Assembly: GCA_964370965.1 (NCBI GenBank)
Contig: CAYJLW010000001.1
Coordinates: forward strand, 102,503 to 166,502
Direction: 5' to 3'
Length of the DNA stretch: 64,000 nt
Origin: CAYJLW01 sp964370965
Lineage (GTDB): Bacteria > Actinomycetota > Acidimicrobiia > UBA2766
Shown: piece by piece, positions 7,615 through 15,744 of the stretch
Numbering within the stretch: position 1 is the first letter of the stretch
Layout of the letters: every line of letters starts with the position of its first letter
Position numbers and translations under genes: made by a program
Notes under the pieces: generated by a model
Seen by the model: the letters and a program-made list of their open reading frames with translations, nothing else
Databases searched by the model: none
Told to the model about the DNA's origin: nothing

Positions 7615-9021
7615 ATGGACTTCCGTGACGTACCCGCCGGCACGCCGGTCGCCGTAGGCGACCACCTCGTGCCCATGCCCGCTCTGGCCCAGGGTGACAG
7701 GGTGCTCGCCGTCCCGAGGCGGGGAGAACTCCTGGTCGTCCCTGCGGCGGCCCACGCCGAGGCGGCCGCGGCCGTCGCCGAGGCGCAGGCCGCATTCGCA
7801 GCCATGGCCACGGTCTCACACGACGCCGTCTCGGCCTTCTTCGACGGTTTCGCGGATCGCCTCGCGGACGGCGCCGTCTGGGACGAGGTTGCGGCCGCGA
7901 ACGCCGCCGACGTCGCCCGGGCCAAGGAGGCGGGGCGTTCCACGACCCGTCTCGTCGCCACCGAGAAGATGCGTGCCGGGATGGTCGCCGGCCTCCGGGG
8001 CTGGGCGACCTCGCCCACGCTGGTCGGTGAGGTCATCGAGAGACGGGAGGCCCAGGACTACGTCATCGAACGCCGCCGGGCGCCTCTCGGCGTCGTAGCC
8101 TTCGTGTTCGAGGGCCGGCCGAACGTCTTCGCCGACGGTGCCGGCGTCCTGCGGAACCTGAACACCGCCGTGATGCGCATCGGCCAGGACGCCCTCGGCA
8201 CCGCCGAGGCCGTCGACGACCTCGCTCTGCGCCCCGCCCTCGCCGCCGCCGGGCTGCCCCAGGCCGCCGTCCGGCTCGTGCGCAGCCGCGACCGGGCCGC
8301 CGGCCAGGCGCTGTTCGCCATGCACGAGGTGCGTCTCGCCGTCGCCCGCGGATCCGGGCCCACGGTGGCGTTGCTGGGCAGCATCGCCGAGCAGGCCGGG
8401 ATCACGGCTTCGCTGCACGGCACCGGGGGCGCCTGGGTGTACGTGGAGGCCTCGGCATCCGCGGAGGCTGTGGCGAACGCCGTCCGCCACAGCCTCGACC
8501 GCAAGGTGTGCAACACGCTCAACGTGCTCGTCCTGCAGCGTTCCGCGGTGGCGACCCTCGGTTCGGTCGTGGCCGCCGTGCTCGCCGAAGCCGCCGCCGC
8601 CGTACATGCTGCTCCGGGCGCCGAGGGGATCGTGGCGGGCGCTGCGCCCCTCGCGCTCGAGGACCTCTCCCGGGAGTGGGAGTGGGAGGACGTCCCGGAG
8701 TGCTCCCTCGCCGTGGCCGGCGACCTCGGCGAGGCGGTCGCCCTCGTCAACACCTACAGTCCGCACTTCGTGGCCTCGATCGTCTCGGGTCGCCCCGGGG
8801 CCTTCGACGAGTTCTACGCCGCGGTGGACGCTCCGTACGTGGGCAACGGCTTCACCCGCTGGGTGGACGGCCAGTGGGCATGGGAACGGCCCGAGCTCGG
8901 CCTCACGAACTGGGAACGGGGCCGCCTCCTGGGCCGCTCCGGGATCCTCTCCGGCGACGACGTCTGCAGCGTCCGGGACGTCTTCCTCGACCTCACCGGT
9001 CGCGCGCCCCAGGCACGTTAG
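7615..9021 (+). CDS. Divergent ProA-like aldehyde dehydrogenase
   Basis: Related to glutamate-5-semialdehyde dehydrogenase (gamma-glutamyl phosphate reductase), which reduces an acyl phosphate with NADPH in proline synthesis. Recognisable ProA landmarks are the VIERRRAPLGVVAFVFEGRPNVFADGAG block, LHGTGGAWVYVE in place of the usual HGEGNCHVYVD, and the catalytic Cys299 in KVCNTLN (CNALE in ProA). The PRGGKGLI segment is replaced by ARGSGPTVAL, and the C-terminal FGFGAEIGISTQKLHARGP is replaced by a tryptophan-rich stretch. The protein is 468 aa against about 417 for ProA, with extra N-terminal sequence. It may have another substrate, or serve an amino-acid pathway other than proline. ATG 7615 is the best start; earlier in-frame starts would overlap the divergent permease gene. 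Confidence 0.7.
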   Translation: MDFRDVPAGTPVAVGDHLVPMPALAQGDRVLAVPRRGELLVVPAAAHAEAAAAVAEAQAAFAAMATVSHDAVSAFFDGFADRLADGAVWDEVAAANAADVARAKEAGRSTTRLVATEKMRAGMVAGLRGWATSPTLVGEVIERREAQDYVIERRRAPLGVVAFVFEGRPNVFADGAGVLRNLNTAVMRIGQDALGTAEAVDDLALRPALAAAGLPQAAVRLVRSRDRAAGQALFAMHEVRLAVARGSGPTVALLGSIAEQAGITASLHGTGGAWVYVEASASAEAVANAVRHSLDRKVCNTLNVLVLQRSAVATLGSVVAAVLAEAAAAVHAAPGAEGIVAGAAPLALEDLSREWEWEDVPECSLAVAGDLGEAVALVNTYSPHFVASIVSGRPGAFDEFYAAVDAPYVGNGFTRWVDGQWAWERPELGLTNWERGRLLGRSGILSGDDVCSVRDVFLDLTGRAPQAR

Positions 9022-9024
9022 GAT
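9019..9024 (+). promoter_or_regulatory. -10 element of the SLC13-type permease gene
   Basis: TAGGAT; its first three bases are the TAG stop codon of the ProA-like gene. The GTG start is 36 nt further on, after a GGAGAG ribosome-binding site at 9045-9050. Confidence 0.4.
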
Positions 9025-9060
9025 CGCGGGCTTGGCCCCGCCCTGGAGAGAAGCTGGTCC

Positions 9061-10827
9061 GTGAGCGCTGACGGCTGGATCACCCTGGTGGTGCTCGTCG
9101 CCGCCGTCGCGCTCATGGCGAGCGAGCGGGTGCAGCCCGCCGTGGCCATGGTGGGGGCCGTGATCGTCCTCGTCACCCTGGACGTCCTGAAGCTCGAGGA
9201 CGCCTTCCTGGGCTTCGCCAACGACGCCCTGGTGACGATCGCGGCGCTCTACGTCATCGCCCACGCCGCAGAGACCACCGGGCTCACGACGGTGCTCTCG
9301 CCCCTTTTCGGCCGGCCCCGGGGGGAGCGGGCGAACCTCGTGCGCATCCTGGGTATCACGGCGACGGCGTCGGCGTTCGTCCCGAACACGCCGTTGGTGC
9401 AGGCGATGGCGCCGCAGGTCGCGGACTGGACGCGCCGCAACCGCCTGTCCGCGTCCCGCTACCTCATGCCCATGAGCTACGCCGCCCTCCTCGGCGGGAT
9501 GGTCACGCTCATAGGCACTTCGACCAACCTCACGGTCGCCGGACTCATGCAGAAGGCGAAGATGGCGCCCATGGGCCTGTTCGAGATCACGAAGGTGGGC
9601 CTGCCCGTCGCCGTCGTGGGCGTCGTGGTCCTCGTGCTCGTCCTTCCCGTGGTCCTGCCCAAACGCAAGGGCACCCTCGAACAGCTCGGCGAGGGCCGCG
9701 AGTTCACCGTCGAGATGGTCGTCCCGCCCGGGAGCCCCCTGGCGGGCCAGACCGTCGAGGAGGCCGGCCTGCGCCACCTCGAAGGCGTCTTCCTGTTCGA
9801 GATCGAACGCGGAAGGCGCGTGATCGCGCCCGCCCGCCCCGACGAGGCCCTCGAGGAGGACGACCGCCTCATCTTCGCCGGCAACGTCGCCCAGATCCTC
9901 GACCTGCAGCGCATCCGCGGTCTCGTCTCCGCGGAGCAGCGCCACTTCGACCTCGGCCGGGGCGGCCTGGAGCAGCGCTTCTACGAAGCGGTCGTGGGGG
10001 CGAACTCCGGCCTCGCGGGGACGACGCTGAAACGGGCCGGGTTCCGCTCCCAATACGGCGCCGCCGTGCTGGCCATCCACCGGGCCGGTCAGCGCCTCCC
10101 CGCCAAGCTGGGCGAGGTCGTCCTGCGCCCCGGCGACGTCCTCATCGTCCTCGGCGAGGAGGACTTCGCGTCCCGTTGGGGTGATCGGGGCGACTTCCTG
10201 GTCATCGCCCCCGTGGGGGGGACGAACCCGATCCGCACGTCCCGGGCGCCCGTCGTCGGGACCATCGTCCTGGCCATGGTCGTCCTGGCGACGACGGGCG
10301 CCATGCCCCTCGCGAAGGGAGCTCTGCTCGCAGCCCTCCTCGTCGTCGTCTTGCGGATCCTGTCTCCCCGTGAGGCCCGTTTCGCCCTCGATCTCGACGT
10401 GCTCGTACTCATCGGGGCCAGCGTCGGCCTCAGCACGGCCATCCAGCAGAGCGGTCTCGCCGCCGAGCTCGCCCGCCTCCTCACCGATGCCTCCGCGGGC
10501 CTCGGACCGACCGCGGCGCTCGCCGGGGTGCTCGTCGCCACGACGATCCTCACCGGCCTGATCTCGAACAACGCGGCCGCCGCCCTCATGTTCCCGATCG
10601 GGGTCGCCCTCGCCCGGGGCTTCGGCGCGGACGCCCGCCCGTTCGTGTTCGCCATCGCTCTGGCCGCCTCGATCGACTTCATGACACCCGTCGGGTACCA
10701 GACGAACGCTCTGATCTACAGCATGGGCGGGTACCGCTTCCTCGACTTCACCCGGGTGGGTGCGCCTGTCACGGTCGTCTCCCTGGCGCTGGCCACCGTC
10801 CTGATCCCCGTCGCCTGGCCGTTCTGA
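9061..10827 (+). CDS. SLC13/DASS-type anion permease with two RCK_C (TrkA-C) domains
   Basis: Predicted inner-membrane transporter for anions such as sulfate or dicarboxylates. Both halves carry the family's paired signatures: MVTLIGTSTNLTVAG near residue 150 and GLISNNAAAALMFPIG near residue 500, the SNT-type substrate/Na+ sites. Between them (residues about 210-390) lie two soluble TrkA-C/RCK_C-like modules, FTVEMVVPPGSPLAGQTVEEAGLR and an equivalent around GANSGLAGTTLKRAGFR. These are thought to bind a ligand and gate transport in this subfamily. There are about ten hydrophobic helices in 588 aa. The start is GTG 9061. The gene follows the ProA-like gene by 39 nt but probably has its own promoter. 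The substrate cannot be told from sequence. Confidence 0.85.
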   Translation: MSADGWITLVVLVAAVALMASERVQPAVAMVGAVIVLVTLDVLKLEDAFLGFANDALVTIAALYVIAHAAETTGLTTVLSPLFGRPRGERANLVRILGITATASAFVPNTPLVQAMAPQVADWTRRNRLSASRYLMPMSYAALLGGMVTLIGTSTNLTVAGLMQKAKMAPMGLFEITKVGLPVAVVGVVVLVLVLPVVLPKRKGTLEQLGEGREFTVEMVVPPGSPLAGQTVEEAGLRHLEGVFLFEIERGRRVIAPARPDEALEEDDRLIFAGNVAQILDLQRIRGLVSAEQRHFDLGRGGLEQRFYEAVVGANSGLAGTTLKRAGFRSQYGAAVLAIHRAGQRLPAKLGEVVLRPGDVLIVLGEEDFASRWGDRGDFLVIAPVGGTNPIRTSRAPVVGTIVLAMVVLATTGAMPLAKGALLAALLVVVLRILSPREARFALDLDVLVLIGASVGLSTAIQQSGLAAELARLLTDASAGLGPTAALAGVLVATTILTGLISNNAAAALMFPIGVALARGFGADARPFVFAIALAASIDFMTPVGYQTNALIYSMGGYRFLDFTRVGAPVTVVSLALATVLIPVAWPF

Positions 10828-10841
10828 GCACCCCGGCGCGG

Positions 10842-11645
10842 TCAACCGAGGAGGTGACCGAGGACGAGGTCCCGGAGACGCCGCGCGTCGACGGACACGG
10901 CGAGCCGGCAGTTCGGCTCCCCGGCAACCCGGGTGGCGGAACCGTCGTCGTCGAGCTCGAGGCGAACGGTCTCGTACTCGCAGAGGCCGTCCTCGACGAC
11001 CGCGGCCACGGCCACCGGGTCGTGGAGGACCACGGCTTCGCGGCCGCTGTGGGCGAGCCAGATGCGGGCGAGGCGGGCGAGCGTCGCGGCGAGGTCGTCC
11101 CCCCGGCCAAGGTCGGCGAGGTCCTTGCCGGACAGTCGGCAGGTACGGGTGACCTCCACGGGGTGGACGAGGGGGACGGTGTGCTCGTCGAGGACGACCT
11201 CGGCTGCCGCCGGGTCGGCCGTCCAGTTGGTCTCGTCGGCGAGTCCCCCCGTCACGCTGAGGCGCACGGCCCGCAGGCCGGTGCGCGCCATCCACGCCAG
11301 GTTCGTGAGCGGTCCTGTGGCGACTGTCCAGTCGTCGGGGTCGGGTTCGGGCAGCCGGGGCGGGCCCGCCCCGGGCGGTGGGGCGTCGAGGATTCCCTCG
11401 CCTTCGTGACCGGCCATGGGCGCCTCGCGGCCGATGGTCATGGGGGCTCCGTGACCCGCCACCACAGGGGCGCCCGTGCCGGCGAGGTCGAGGATGCGCC
11501 GGGCTACGGCAGCCCGCACCGCCGTGTTTCCAGAGACCGTCGACACGCCGGTGAGAGCGATCCGGGCGTCGCGGGCGGCGAGGGCGAGGGCGAAGGCGTC
11601 GTCCACGTTCGTGCCGACGTCGGTGTCGAGCCAGATCGAGGTCAC
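10842..11645 (-). CDS. Inosine/uridine-preferring nucleoside hydrolase family protein
   Basis: Cytoplasmic hydrolase expected to cleave the N-glycosidic bond of ribonucleosides in salvage. The N-terminal Ca2+-binding aspartate cluster reads DTDVGTNVDDAFAL, a variant of DTDPGIDDALAL with two extra residues. GVSTVSGN matches the conserved G.S.V.GN strand, and VATGPLTNLA carries the usual GPLTNLA loop. HDPVAVAAV near residue 220 supplies the C-terminal catalytic/metal motif (HDP/A). It has 267 aa, shorter than the usual 300-320. The start is GTG 11645, ten bases after a TAGCCT hexamer. Convergent with the permease gene, 14 bp apart. Substrate range is unknown because the Ca2+ loop is altered. 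Confidence 0.85.
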   Translation of the reverse strand: MTSIWLDTDVGTNVDDAFALALAARDARIALTGVSTVSGNTAVRAAVARRILDLAGTGAPVVAGHGAPMTIGREAPMAGHEGEGILDAPPPGAGPPRLPEPDPDDWTVATGPLTNLAWMARTGLRAVRLSVTGGLADETNWTADPAAAEVVLDEHTVPLVHPVEVTRTCRLSGKDLADLGRGDDLAATLARLARIWLAHSGREAVVLHDPVAVAAVVEDGLCEYETVRLELDDDGSATRVAGEPNCRLAVSVDARRLRDLVLGHLLG

Positions 11646-11655
11646 TGCGTGCCCG

Positions 11656-11661
11656 AGGCTA
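11656..11661 (-). promoter_or_regulatory. -10 element of the nucleoside hydrolase gene
   Basis: TAGCCT ends 10 nt before GTG 11645. The 5' leader is very short or absent. Confidence 0.45.
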
Positions 11662-11775
11662 CGGCGGTGTGGCGCCCGCCGCCCCGAGCCCGGGGCCCGC
11701 GTTCAAGACTTCCGCGGTGTCCCGCCGATACATGGGCCGTACGACTCACCACGCACCACATCGAGCGACGTCAAC

Positions 11776-12483
11776 ATGGCCCTCCTTCGCACCCACAGTC
11801 GCAGTCCCCGGCGTGTCCGCGCCCGTGGTCGCGGTTTCACCGTCGCCGTCCTGATCGCGGCCCTCGCCGCCGCCCTGGCCGTCGAGGGCCTCGCACCGGC
11901 CCAAGCGTCGGCCGATCCCGCAGGTGACTGGCTCTCCCTCGTGAACCAGGCCCGGGCATCGGCCGGCGTGGGCCCGGTGAGCCTGGACCCCACGCTCATG
12001 GGCCAGTCCGGGATCCACTCCAACTTCATGGCGTCCACGGGCCGGTTCTGTCACTCCACGGACTGCGATCCGGCGGGCGGCCCCGTTCAGAACGGGACCT
12101 GGAGCTCCTGGGGCGAGAACGTGGGCTGGACCTCTGACTGCAACGTCGTCACGCTGCACAACGCGCTCATGAATTCCCCCGGGCACAGGGCGAACATCAT
12201 GAACCCGTCCTTCACCCGCCTCGGTGTGGCGTGGGTACAGGGGCGTTCGCCGGATCCCAACTACGGCTCCGTCTGCTACGTCACGGAGCAGTTCACGGCC
12301 GCAGCGGCGGCCCCGGCCCCCCCGGCAGCGGGCGCCGGGAGAGGCGTGCAGTCCGCCACGAGGACGGTGTGCAGGGGCAAGGGGCGCAAGAGGCGCTGCC
12401 GAAGCGTCCGTGCGAAGGCCCGCAAGGGCAAGGCCCGCCAGGCCCGCAGGGCCCGCAGGCCCCGCAAGGCCCGCCGCCGCTGA
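11776..12483 (+). CDS. Secreted CAP/SCP-domain protein with a basic tail
   Basis: Exported protein of the CAP (SCP/PR1-like) superfamily; biochemical role unknown. A signal peptide ends near APAQASADP (hydrophobic residues about 20-42). The CAP core follows: WLSLVNQARASAGVGPVSLDPTLM, then HSTDC, WGENVGW and MNSPGHRANIMNPSFTRLGVAW, the last being the conserved CAP2-type motif with the active-site-like His. After a Pro/Ala linker the C-terminus (about residues 190-235) is almost entirely Lys/Arg/Ala, which could bind nucleic acid, teichoic acid or other wall polyanions. ATG 11776 was chosen because it begins the signal peptide; in-frame sequence further upstream runs antisense through the nucleoside hydrolase gene. 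Confidence 0.85.
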   Translation: MALLRTHSRSPRRVRARGRGFTVAVLIAALAAALAVEGLAPAQASADPAGDWLSLVNQARASAGVGPVSLDPTLMGQSGIHSNFMASTGRFCHSTDCDPAGGPVQNGTWSSWGENVGWTSDCNVVTLHNALMNSPGHRANIMNPSFTRLGVAWVQGRSPDPNYGSVCYVTEQFTAAAAAPAPPAAGAGRGVQSATRTVCRGKGRKRRCRSVRAKARKGKARQARRARRPRKARRR

Positions 12484-12541
12484 CCGCCGGCGGGGAACCC
12501 GACCTGGGACCGACCTCATCAGGGCGCGGGCAATCAGGAGG

Positions 12542-12687
12542 GCGGGCTGGGAGGTCCCCGCCAGCCCGCGGAGCGCTGCCAGAGTGGGGCCGGAGGGCCG
12601 GCTCCGCCGGCCCGGAACGGCGACCTGGCGGCAGGCGGTCCGGTTCTGACAGGGGGGTGTTCGAGGGGGGACGGAGTCCCCCTTCGA
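12542..12687. terminator. Three tandem hairpins between convergent genes
   Basis: Three strong inverted repeats fill this gap: GCGGGCTGG / CCAGCCCGC (12542-12569, 10-nt loop), GGGCCGGC-tcc-GCCGGCCC (12595-12613), and a 12-bp stem TCGAGGGGGGAC-gga-GTCCCCCTTCGA with one G.U pair (12661-12687). They lie between the convergent CAP and KAS III genes and should stop transcription from both sides. Confidence 0.65.
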
Positions 12688-12691
12688 GGAT

Positions 12692-13771
12692 CTAGAGGGG
12701 CCGCAGCAGGGCGCCGGCCATCGTGGCTCCGGTGCCGATCCCGCACATCGCCACGGACTTGTACCCGCGGATGCGCTCGAGGTGCTCGTAGAACGCCACC
12801 GGGCAGGACGCCGTGGAGAGGTTGCCGCGGTCGGCGAAGTTGTCGACGTAGTCCCAACCCTCCGGGAGGTTGGCGGCGAGTCCCCCGAGGACGGCCCCGG
12901 ACCCCTGGTGGGGGACGATGATCCCCGGGAGCTCCACGTCGGCGTGCTTGGTGACGGCCCGGAACACGTCGAGCATCCCCGGCACCGCGCCCAGGACGGC
13001 CTGGGCGGCGTTGTGCGTGAGACGCGTGCTCGCGGGATCTTCGTGCGGGAAGCGGCCGGTGATCCGGGCGTCGAACTCGTCGTTGGCGGGGTGGACGTCG
13101 AAGGGCACCTTGTAGCCGTTGATCGGCATCACGATGACCTCGGCCTCCTCGTCGCCGATCTTCTGGTCCGTGAAGGCCGCGACCTCCTGGACCTCGAAGA
13201 GGGGGAAGTCGCCGCCCTCGCGGGGCAATGAGGAGAGGATGAACGCGGCGCCGGCGTCGCCGAAGAGGAAAGCCTCCACGGGGTAGCGGATCATCCTGAT
13301 CATCGACGTGATCGACTCGCTGGCGGTGACGAGCACCGTGGAGGCGAACCCGGAGCGGATGAAGTTCGTCGCCTGCGTGATGCCCTGCATGAACGCCGCG
13401 CAACCCCCGTAGAGGTCGAACGTGGCCACGCGCTCGATGTCGAGGTGCTTCAGGAGCCGGGACCCCACCGACGGCATGATGTAGTCCAGGCCCGAGCAGG
13501 CGGTGATCACGCAGTCGATCTCGTCGGACTTCATGCCTGCGGAGTCGAGGGCGTCCTTCGCGGCGTTTCCCGCGAGGACGTCGTTCGTGTGGATCATCCG
13601 CATGTTCTTCATGTCGCACAGCGAGTAGCGACCGCGGATGCCGATCAGGTTGGCGTACTTGTCGACGGTCTTCTGCGAGAGCCCGAAGACCGCCCCGATG
13701 TCCTCGTTCGTGAGGTAGTTGGGCGGGAAGGCGATGCCGGCGCCGACCAAGTACACGGAGTTGTCGCTCAT
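12692..13771 (-). CDS. 3-oxoacyl-ACP synthase III (KAS III/FabH-like thiolase-fold enzyme)
   Basis: Catalyses decarboxylative or head-to-head Claisen condensation of acyl thioesters. The KAS III catalytic triad is complete: Cys124 in DLYGGCAAF, His288 in VPHQGSGAV and Asn317 in DRGNLSTAS. AFLFGDAGAAFIL and GIGTGATMAGAL are further conserved family blocks. The length of 359 aa is slightly above the 310-340 of FabH. Asn, not Ala, precedes LST, and the enzyme lies beside a beta-helix acyltransferase rather than fatty-acid synthase genes, so a specialised product is more likely than primary fatty-acid initiation. It is probably translated from the same transcript as the acyltransferase gene 87 nt upstream. 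The start codon is ATG 13771. Confidence 0.85.
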   Translation of the reverse strand: MSDNSVYLVGAGIAFPPNYLTNEDIGAVFGLSQKTVDKYANLIGIRGRYSLCDMKNMRMIHTNDVLAGNAAKDALDSAGMKSDEIDCVITACSGLDYIMPSVGSRLLKHLDIERVATFDLYGGCAAFMQGITQATNFIRSGFASTVLVTASESITSMIRMIRYPVEAFLFGDAGAAFILSSLPREGGDFPLFEVQEVAAFTDQKIGDEEAEVIVMPINGYKVPFDVHPANDEFDARITGRFPHEDPASTRLTHNAAQAVLGAVPGMLDVFRAVTKHADVELPGIIVPHQGSGAVLGGLAANLPEGWDYVDNFADRGNLSTASCPVAFYEHLERIRGYKSVAMCGIGTGATMAGALLRPL

Positions 13772-13858
13772 CGTGCGGGTGCCTTTCCTCTCGTCCCCGG
13801 AGAACCTCCCTAGCAGTCGATCACTTCGACGCCGGGGCCGCTCGATCCTTCGCGGCGG

Positions 13859-14758
13859 CTACGCCTTGCCGTTGTCCTCCGGAGCCGACGCGGTGTCCGG
13901 AACGGCGGCCATCGTGCCGTCCTCGAGCCTGCGGGCCGCGTAGCCGTGCCGGGCGGGGTCGAAGGTCACCGGGTCCGGGAGTTGCGCGAGGGCCTCGTCG
14001 GATGTGCGGTACATGGGCCCGGGTTCGCCGCCCGCCCAGCACACCACGGCCTGGACCATGGGATTGCTCAGGGTGGGGAGGTTGCCCCCCTTGGGTTTCG
14101 CGGGCGTCCCGCCGAGGAGGATCGCGGGCGTGAGCCAGTGGCCGGAGACGACGGAGTGGGGCAGGACGGCCGTGACGTCGGACAGGACGGTCCCCGGGTT
14201 GACCGACGACTTCGCCCCGATGCCGACTATGCGGCCGAACTTGATCGGGTCCGAGATCGCGATGCGCTCGACGTCGACCTCGCCCTTCTCGTCGAAGGCG
14301 TGGTGGGAGTCGAACATCGACACGTACTCCCCACAGCCCCCGACGGCACCCCAGTGCAGGCCCTGCTGGATGCGCAGGACGACGCCCTTGTTGAGGCGGA
14401 TGCCCCCCTCGAAGAAGATCTTCCCCGACAGGTAGATCGCCACGTCGTCCGCGAAGTGGCAGTGGGGGCCGATCAGGAACTGCGGCTCCTGGCCGAGATT
14501 GGGATCTATGAACAGCCGGAAACGGTCCTGGATCACCGTTCCCTCACCGATCCGGATCGTCGTCTTCCGCTTCCACGGCTTCACACCGGAGTGGGCGACC
14601 TCGATCTTGCAGTCGTGGCCGACACGAACCGAGGGGTGCACCTCGATGGTGACGTCGACGCCCAAGAGGCGGGCCATGAGCCGGGTGCGTTCCACGAACC
14701 ACCAGCGGCGCAGCCGCGACGGCAACGAGTAACCGGTATGAAGGAGCATGCGCAGCAT
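13859..14758 (-). CDS. Left-handed beta-helix acyltransferase
   Basis: Predicted hexapeptide-repeat acetyl/acyltransferase. The middle (residues about 35-210) has irregular hexapeptide turns such as VTIEVHPSVRVGHDCKIEV, IRIGEGTVI, FLIGPHCHFADDVAIYL and SSVNPGTVLSDVTAVLPHSVVSG, which form the left-handed helix. DSHHAFDE near residue 150 supplies histidines where these enzymes place the catalytic His. The arginine-rich N-terminus could sit at the membrane. A C-terminal extension of about 80 residues lacks repeats. An AAAGGA ribosome-binding site lies 6 nt before ATG 14758. The order acyltransferase then KAS III on one strand suggests a joint role in acylating a surface lipid or glycan; the substrate is unknown. 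Confidence 0.75.
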   Translation of the reverse strand: MLRMLLHTGYSLPSRLRRWWFVERTRLMARLLGVDVTIEVHPSVRVGHDCKIEVAHSGVKPWKRKTTIRIGEGTVIQDRFRLFIDPNLGQEPQFLIGPHCHFADDVAIYLSGKIFFEGGIRLNKGVVLRIQQGLHWGAVGGCGEYVSMFDSHHAFDEKGEVDVERIAISDPIKFGRIVGIGAKSSVNPGTVLSDVTAVLPHSVVSGHWLTPAILLGGTPAKPKGGNLPTLSNPMVQAVVCWAGGEPGPMYRTSDEALAQLPDPVTFDPARHGYAARRLEDGTMAAVPDTASAPEDNGKA

Positions 14759-14827
14759 TTCGAGTCCTTTCCGACCCGACCGGGGGGTGGGGTGGTGCTA
14801 CTTGGAGCGGGATTTCGATGTCGGCCC

Positions 14828-15703
14828 TCAGGACTCCTCTCCGGGATCGCCCTCTCGCCGGCTCGCAAGGAAGTCTTCGAGCTCGGCGGCGAGCTCCTCT
14901 CCGGTGGGGAGATGTCCGGGAGCGAGTGCCTCGCCGGCGTCGTAGCGGCGCTCCAGGTCCTTCACGTAGTCCACGACCTCGTCGTTCTCCCGCATCGCCT
15001 CGTTCACTCCCTCGCAGAACCTCTCGGCGTCGCCGCGGAGCTCGTCGAGCTCCAGAGTGAGGCCCGCCAGGTCGGCCACGGCTTCCACGAGCGCGAGAGC
15101 GGCCTGCGGATTCGGCGTCGCCGACACGTAGTGGGGGACGGCCGCCCACAGGCTCACGGTCTCGAGGCCCGAGCGCGAGGCGGCGTCGTGGAGCACGCCC
15201 ACTATGCCCGTGGGTCCTTCGTAGCCGGAGCGCTGGAGGTGGAGACGTTCGGCGAGGGCGGCGTCGGAGGTGATCCCGGTGAGGCGCACCGGTCGCGTGT
15301 GGGGGACGTCGGCGAGGAGGGCGCCCACGGAGACGACCCGGCGGGCGCCGCTGCGCCGGGCCACCTCGAGATGGCACGCGCAGAAGTCGCGCCACCGGAC
15401 GTGCGGTTCGACGCCGACGCCGAGGACGAGGTCGTGGCCGCCGGCGCGGGAGCCGTGGAAGTCGTTCACCGGCCAGTCGAGACCCCGCGTGTCGCCGTCC
15501 ACGAGGTGGACCGTGGGCCGCAGGAGCTGGAAGTCGTAGAACGGGTCCGGGTCGATTCCGGCGAAGCGCTCGGCGCCCAGGCGGTTGCGCAGGACTTCCA
15601 GGGCGGCGGTGGCGGCGTCTCCTGCGTCGTTCCAGCCTGCGAAGGCGACGACGAGAACGGGGTCGGTGAGGCCGGGGTCCGACTCGAAACGGAGGGCGTC
15701 CAT
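14828..15703 (-). CDS. PAC2 family protein (DUF75)
   Basis: Member of the PAC2 family, named after eukaryotic proteasome assembly chaperones and common in Actinobacteria, where its role is unsettled. The N-terminal signature reads LVVAFAGWNDAGDAATAAL, followed by DFQLLRPTVHLVDGDTRGLDWP and VVSVGALLADVPHTRPVRLTG. TSLWAAVPHYVSATPNPQAALALV-like sequence near residue 190 is the second conserved block. An acidic C-terminal region follows. It has 291 aa, as expected. The start is ATG 15703, six bases after TAGCCT, so a leaderless message is likely. No proteasome genes lie in the window. It is upstream of the acyltransferase by 69 nt on the same strand but seems independently started. Confidence 0.85.
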   Translation of the reverse strand: MDALRFESDPGLTDPVLVVAFAGWNDAGDAATAALEVLRNRLGAERFAGIDPDPFYDFQLLRPTVHLVDGDTRGLDWPVNDFHGSRAGGHDLVLGVGVEPHVRWRDFCACHLEVARRSGARRVVSVGALLADVPHTRPVRLTGITSDAALAERLHLQRSGYEGPTGIVGVLHDAASRSGLETVSLWAAVPHYVSATPNPQAALALVEAVADLAGLTLELDELRGDAERFCEGVNEAMRENDEVVDYVKDLERRYDAGEALAPGHLPTGEELAAELEDFLASRREGDPGEES

Positions 15704-15709
15704 GTCGCC

Positions 15710-15715
15710 AGGCTA
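15710..15715 (-). promoter_or_regulatory. Leaderless-type -10 element of the PAC2 gene
   Basis: TAGCCT ends 6 nt before ATG 15703. Confidence 0.55.
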
Positions 15716-15744
15716 GCGACGGCGCCGCGGGGCGCCGCGAGCCG

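Noticed and set aside
7816..11295. A 1159-codon open frame on the minus strand opposite the ProA-like and permease genes
   Set aside because: Antisense shadow of high-GC coding DNA. Its translation is low-complexity (Gly, Arg, Asp, His-rich) with no domain, while both plus-strand genes show clear families.
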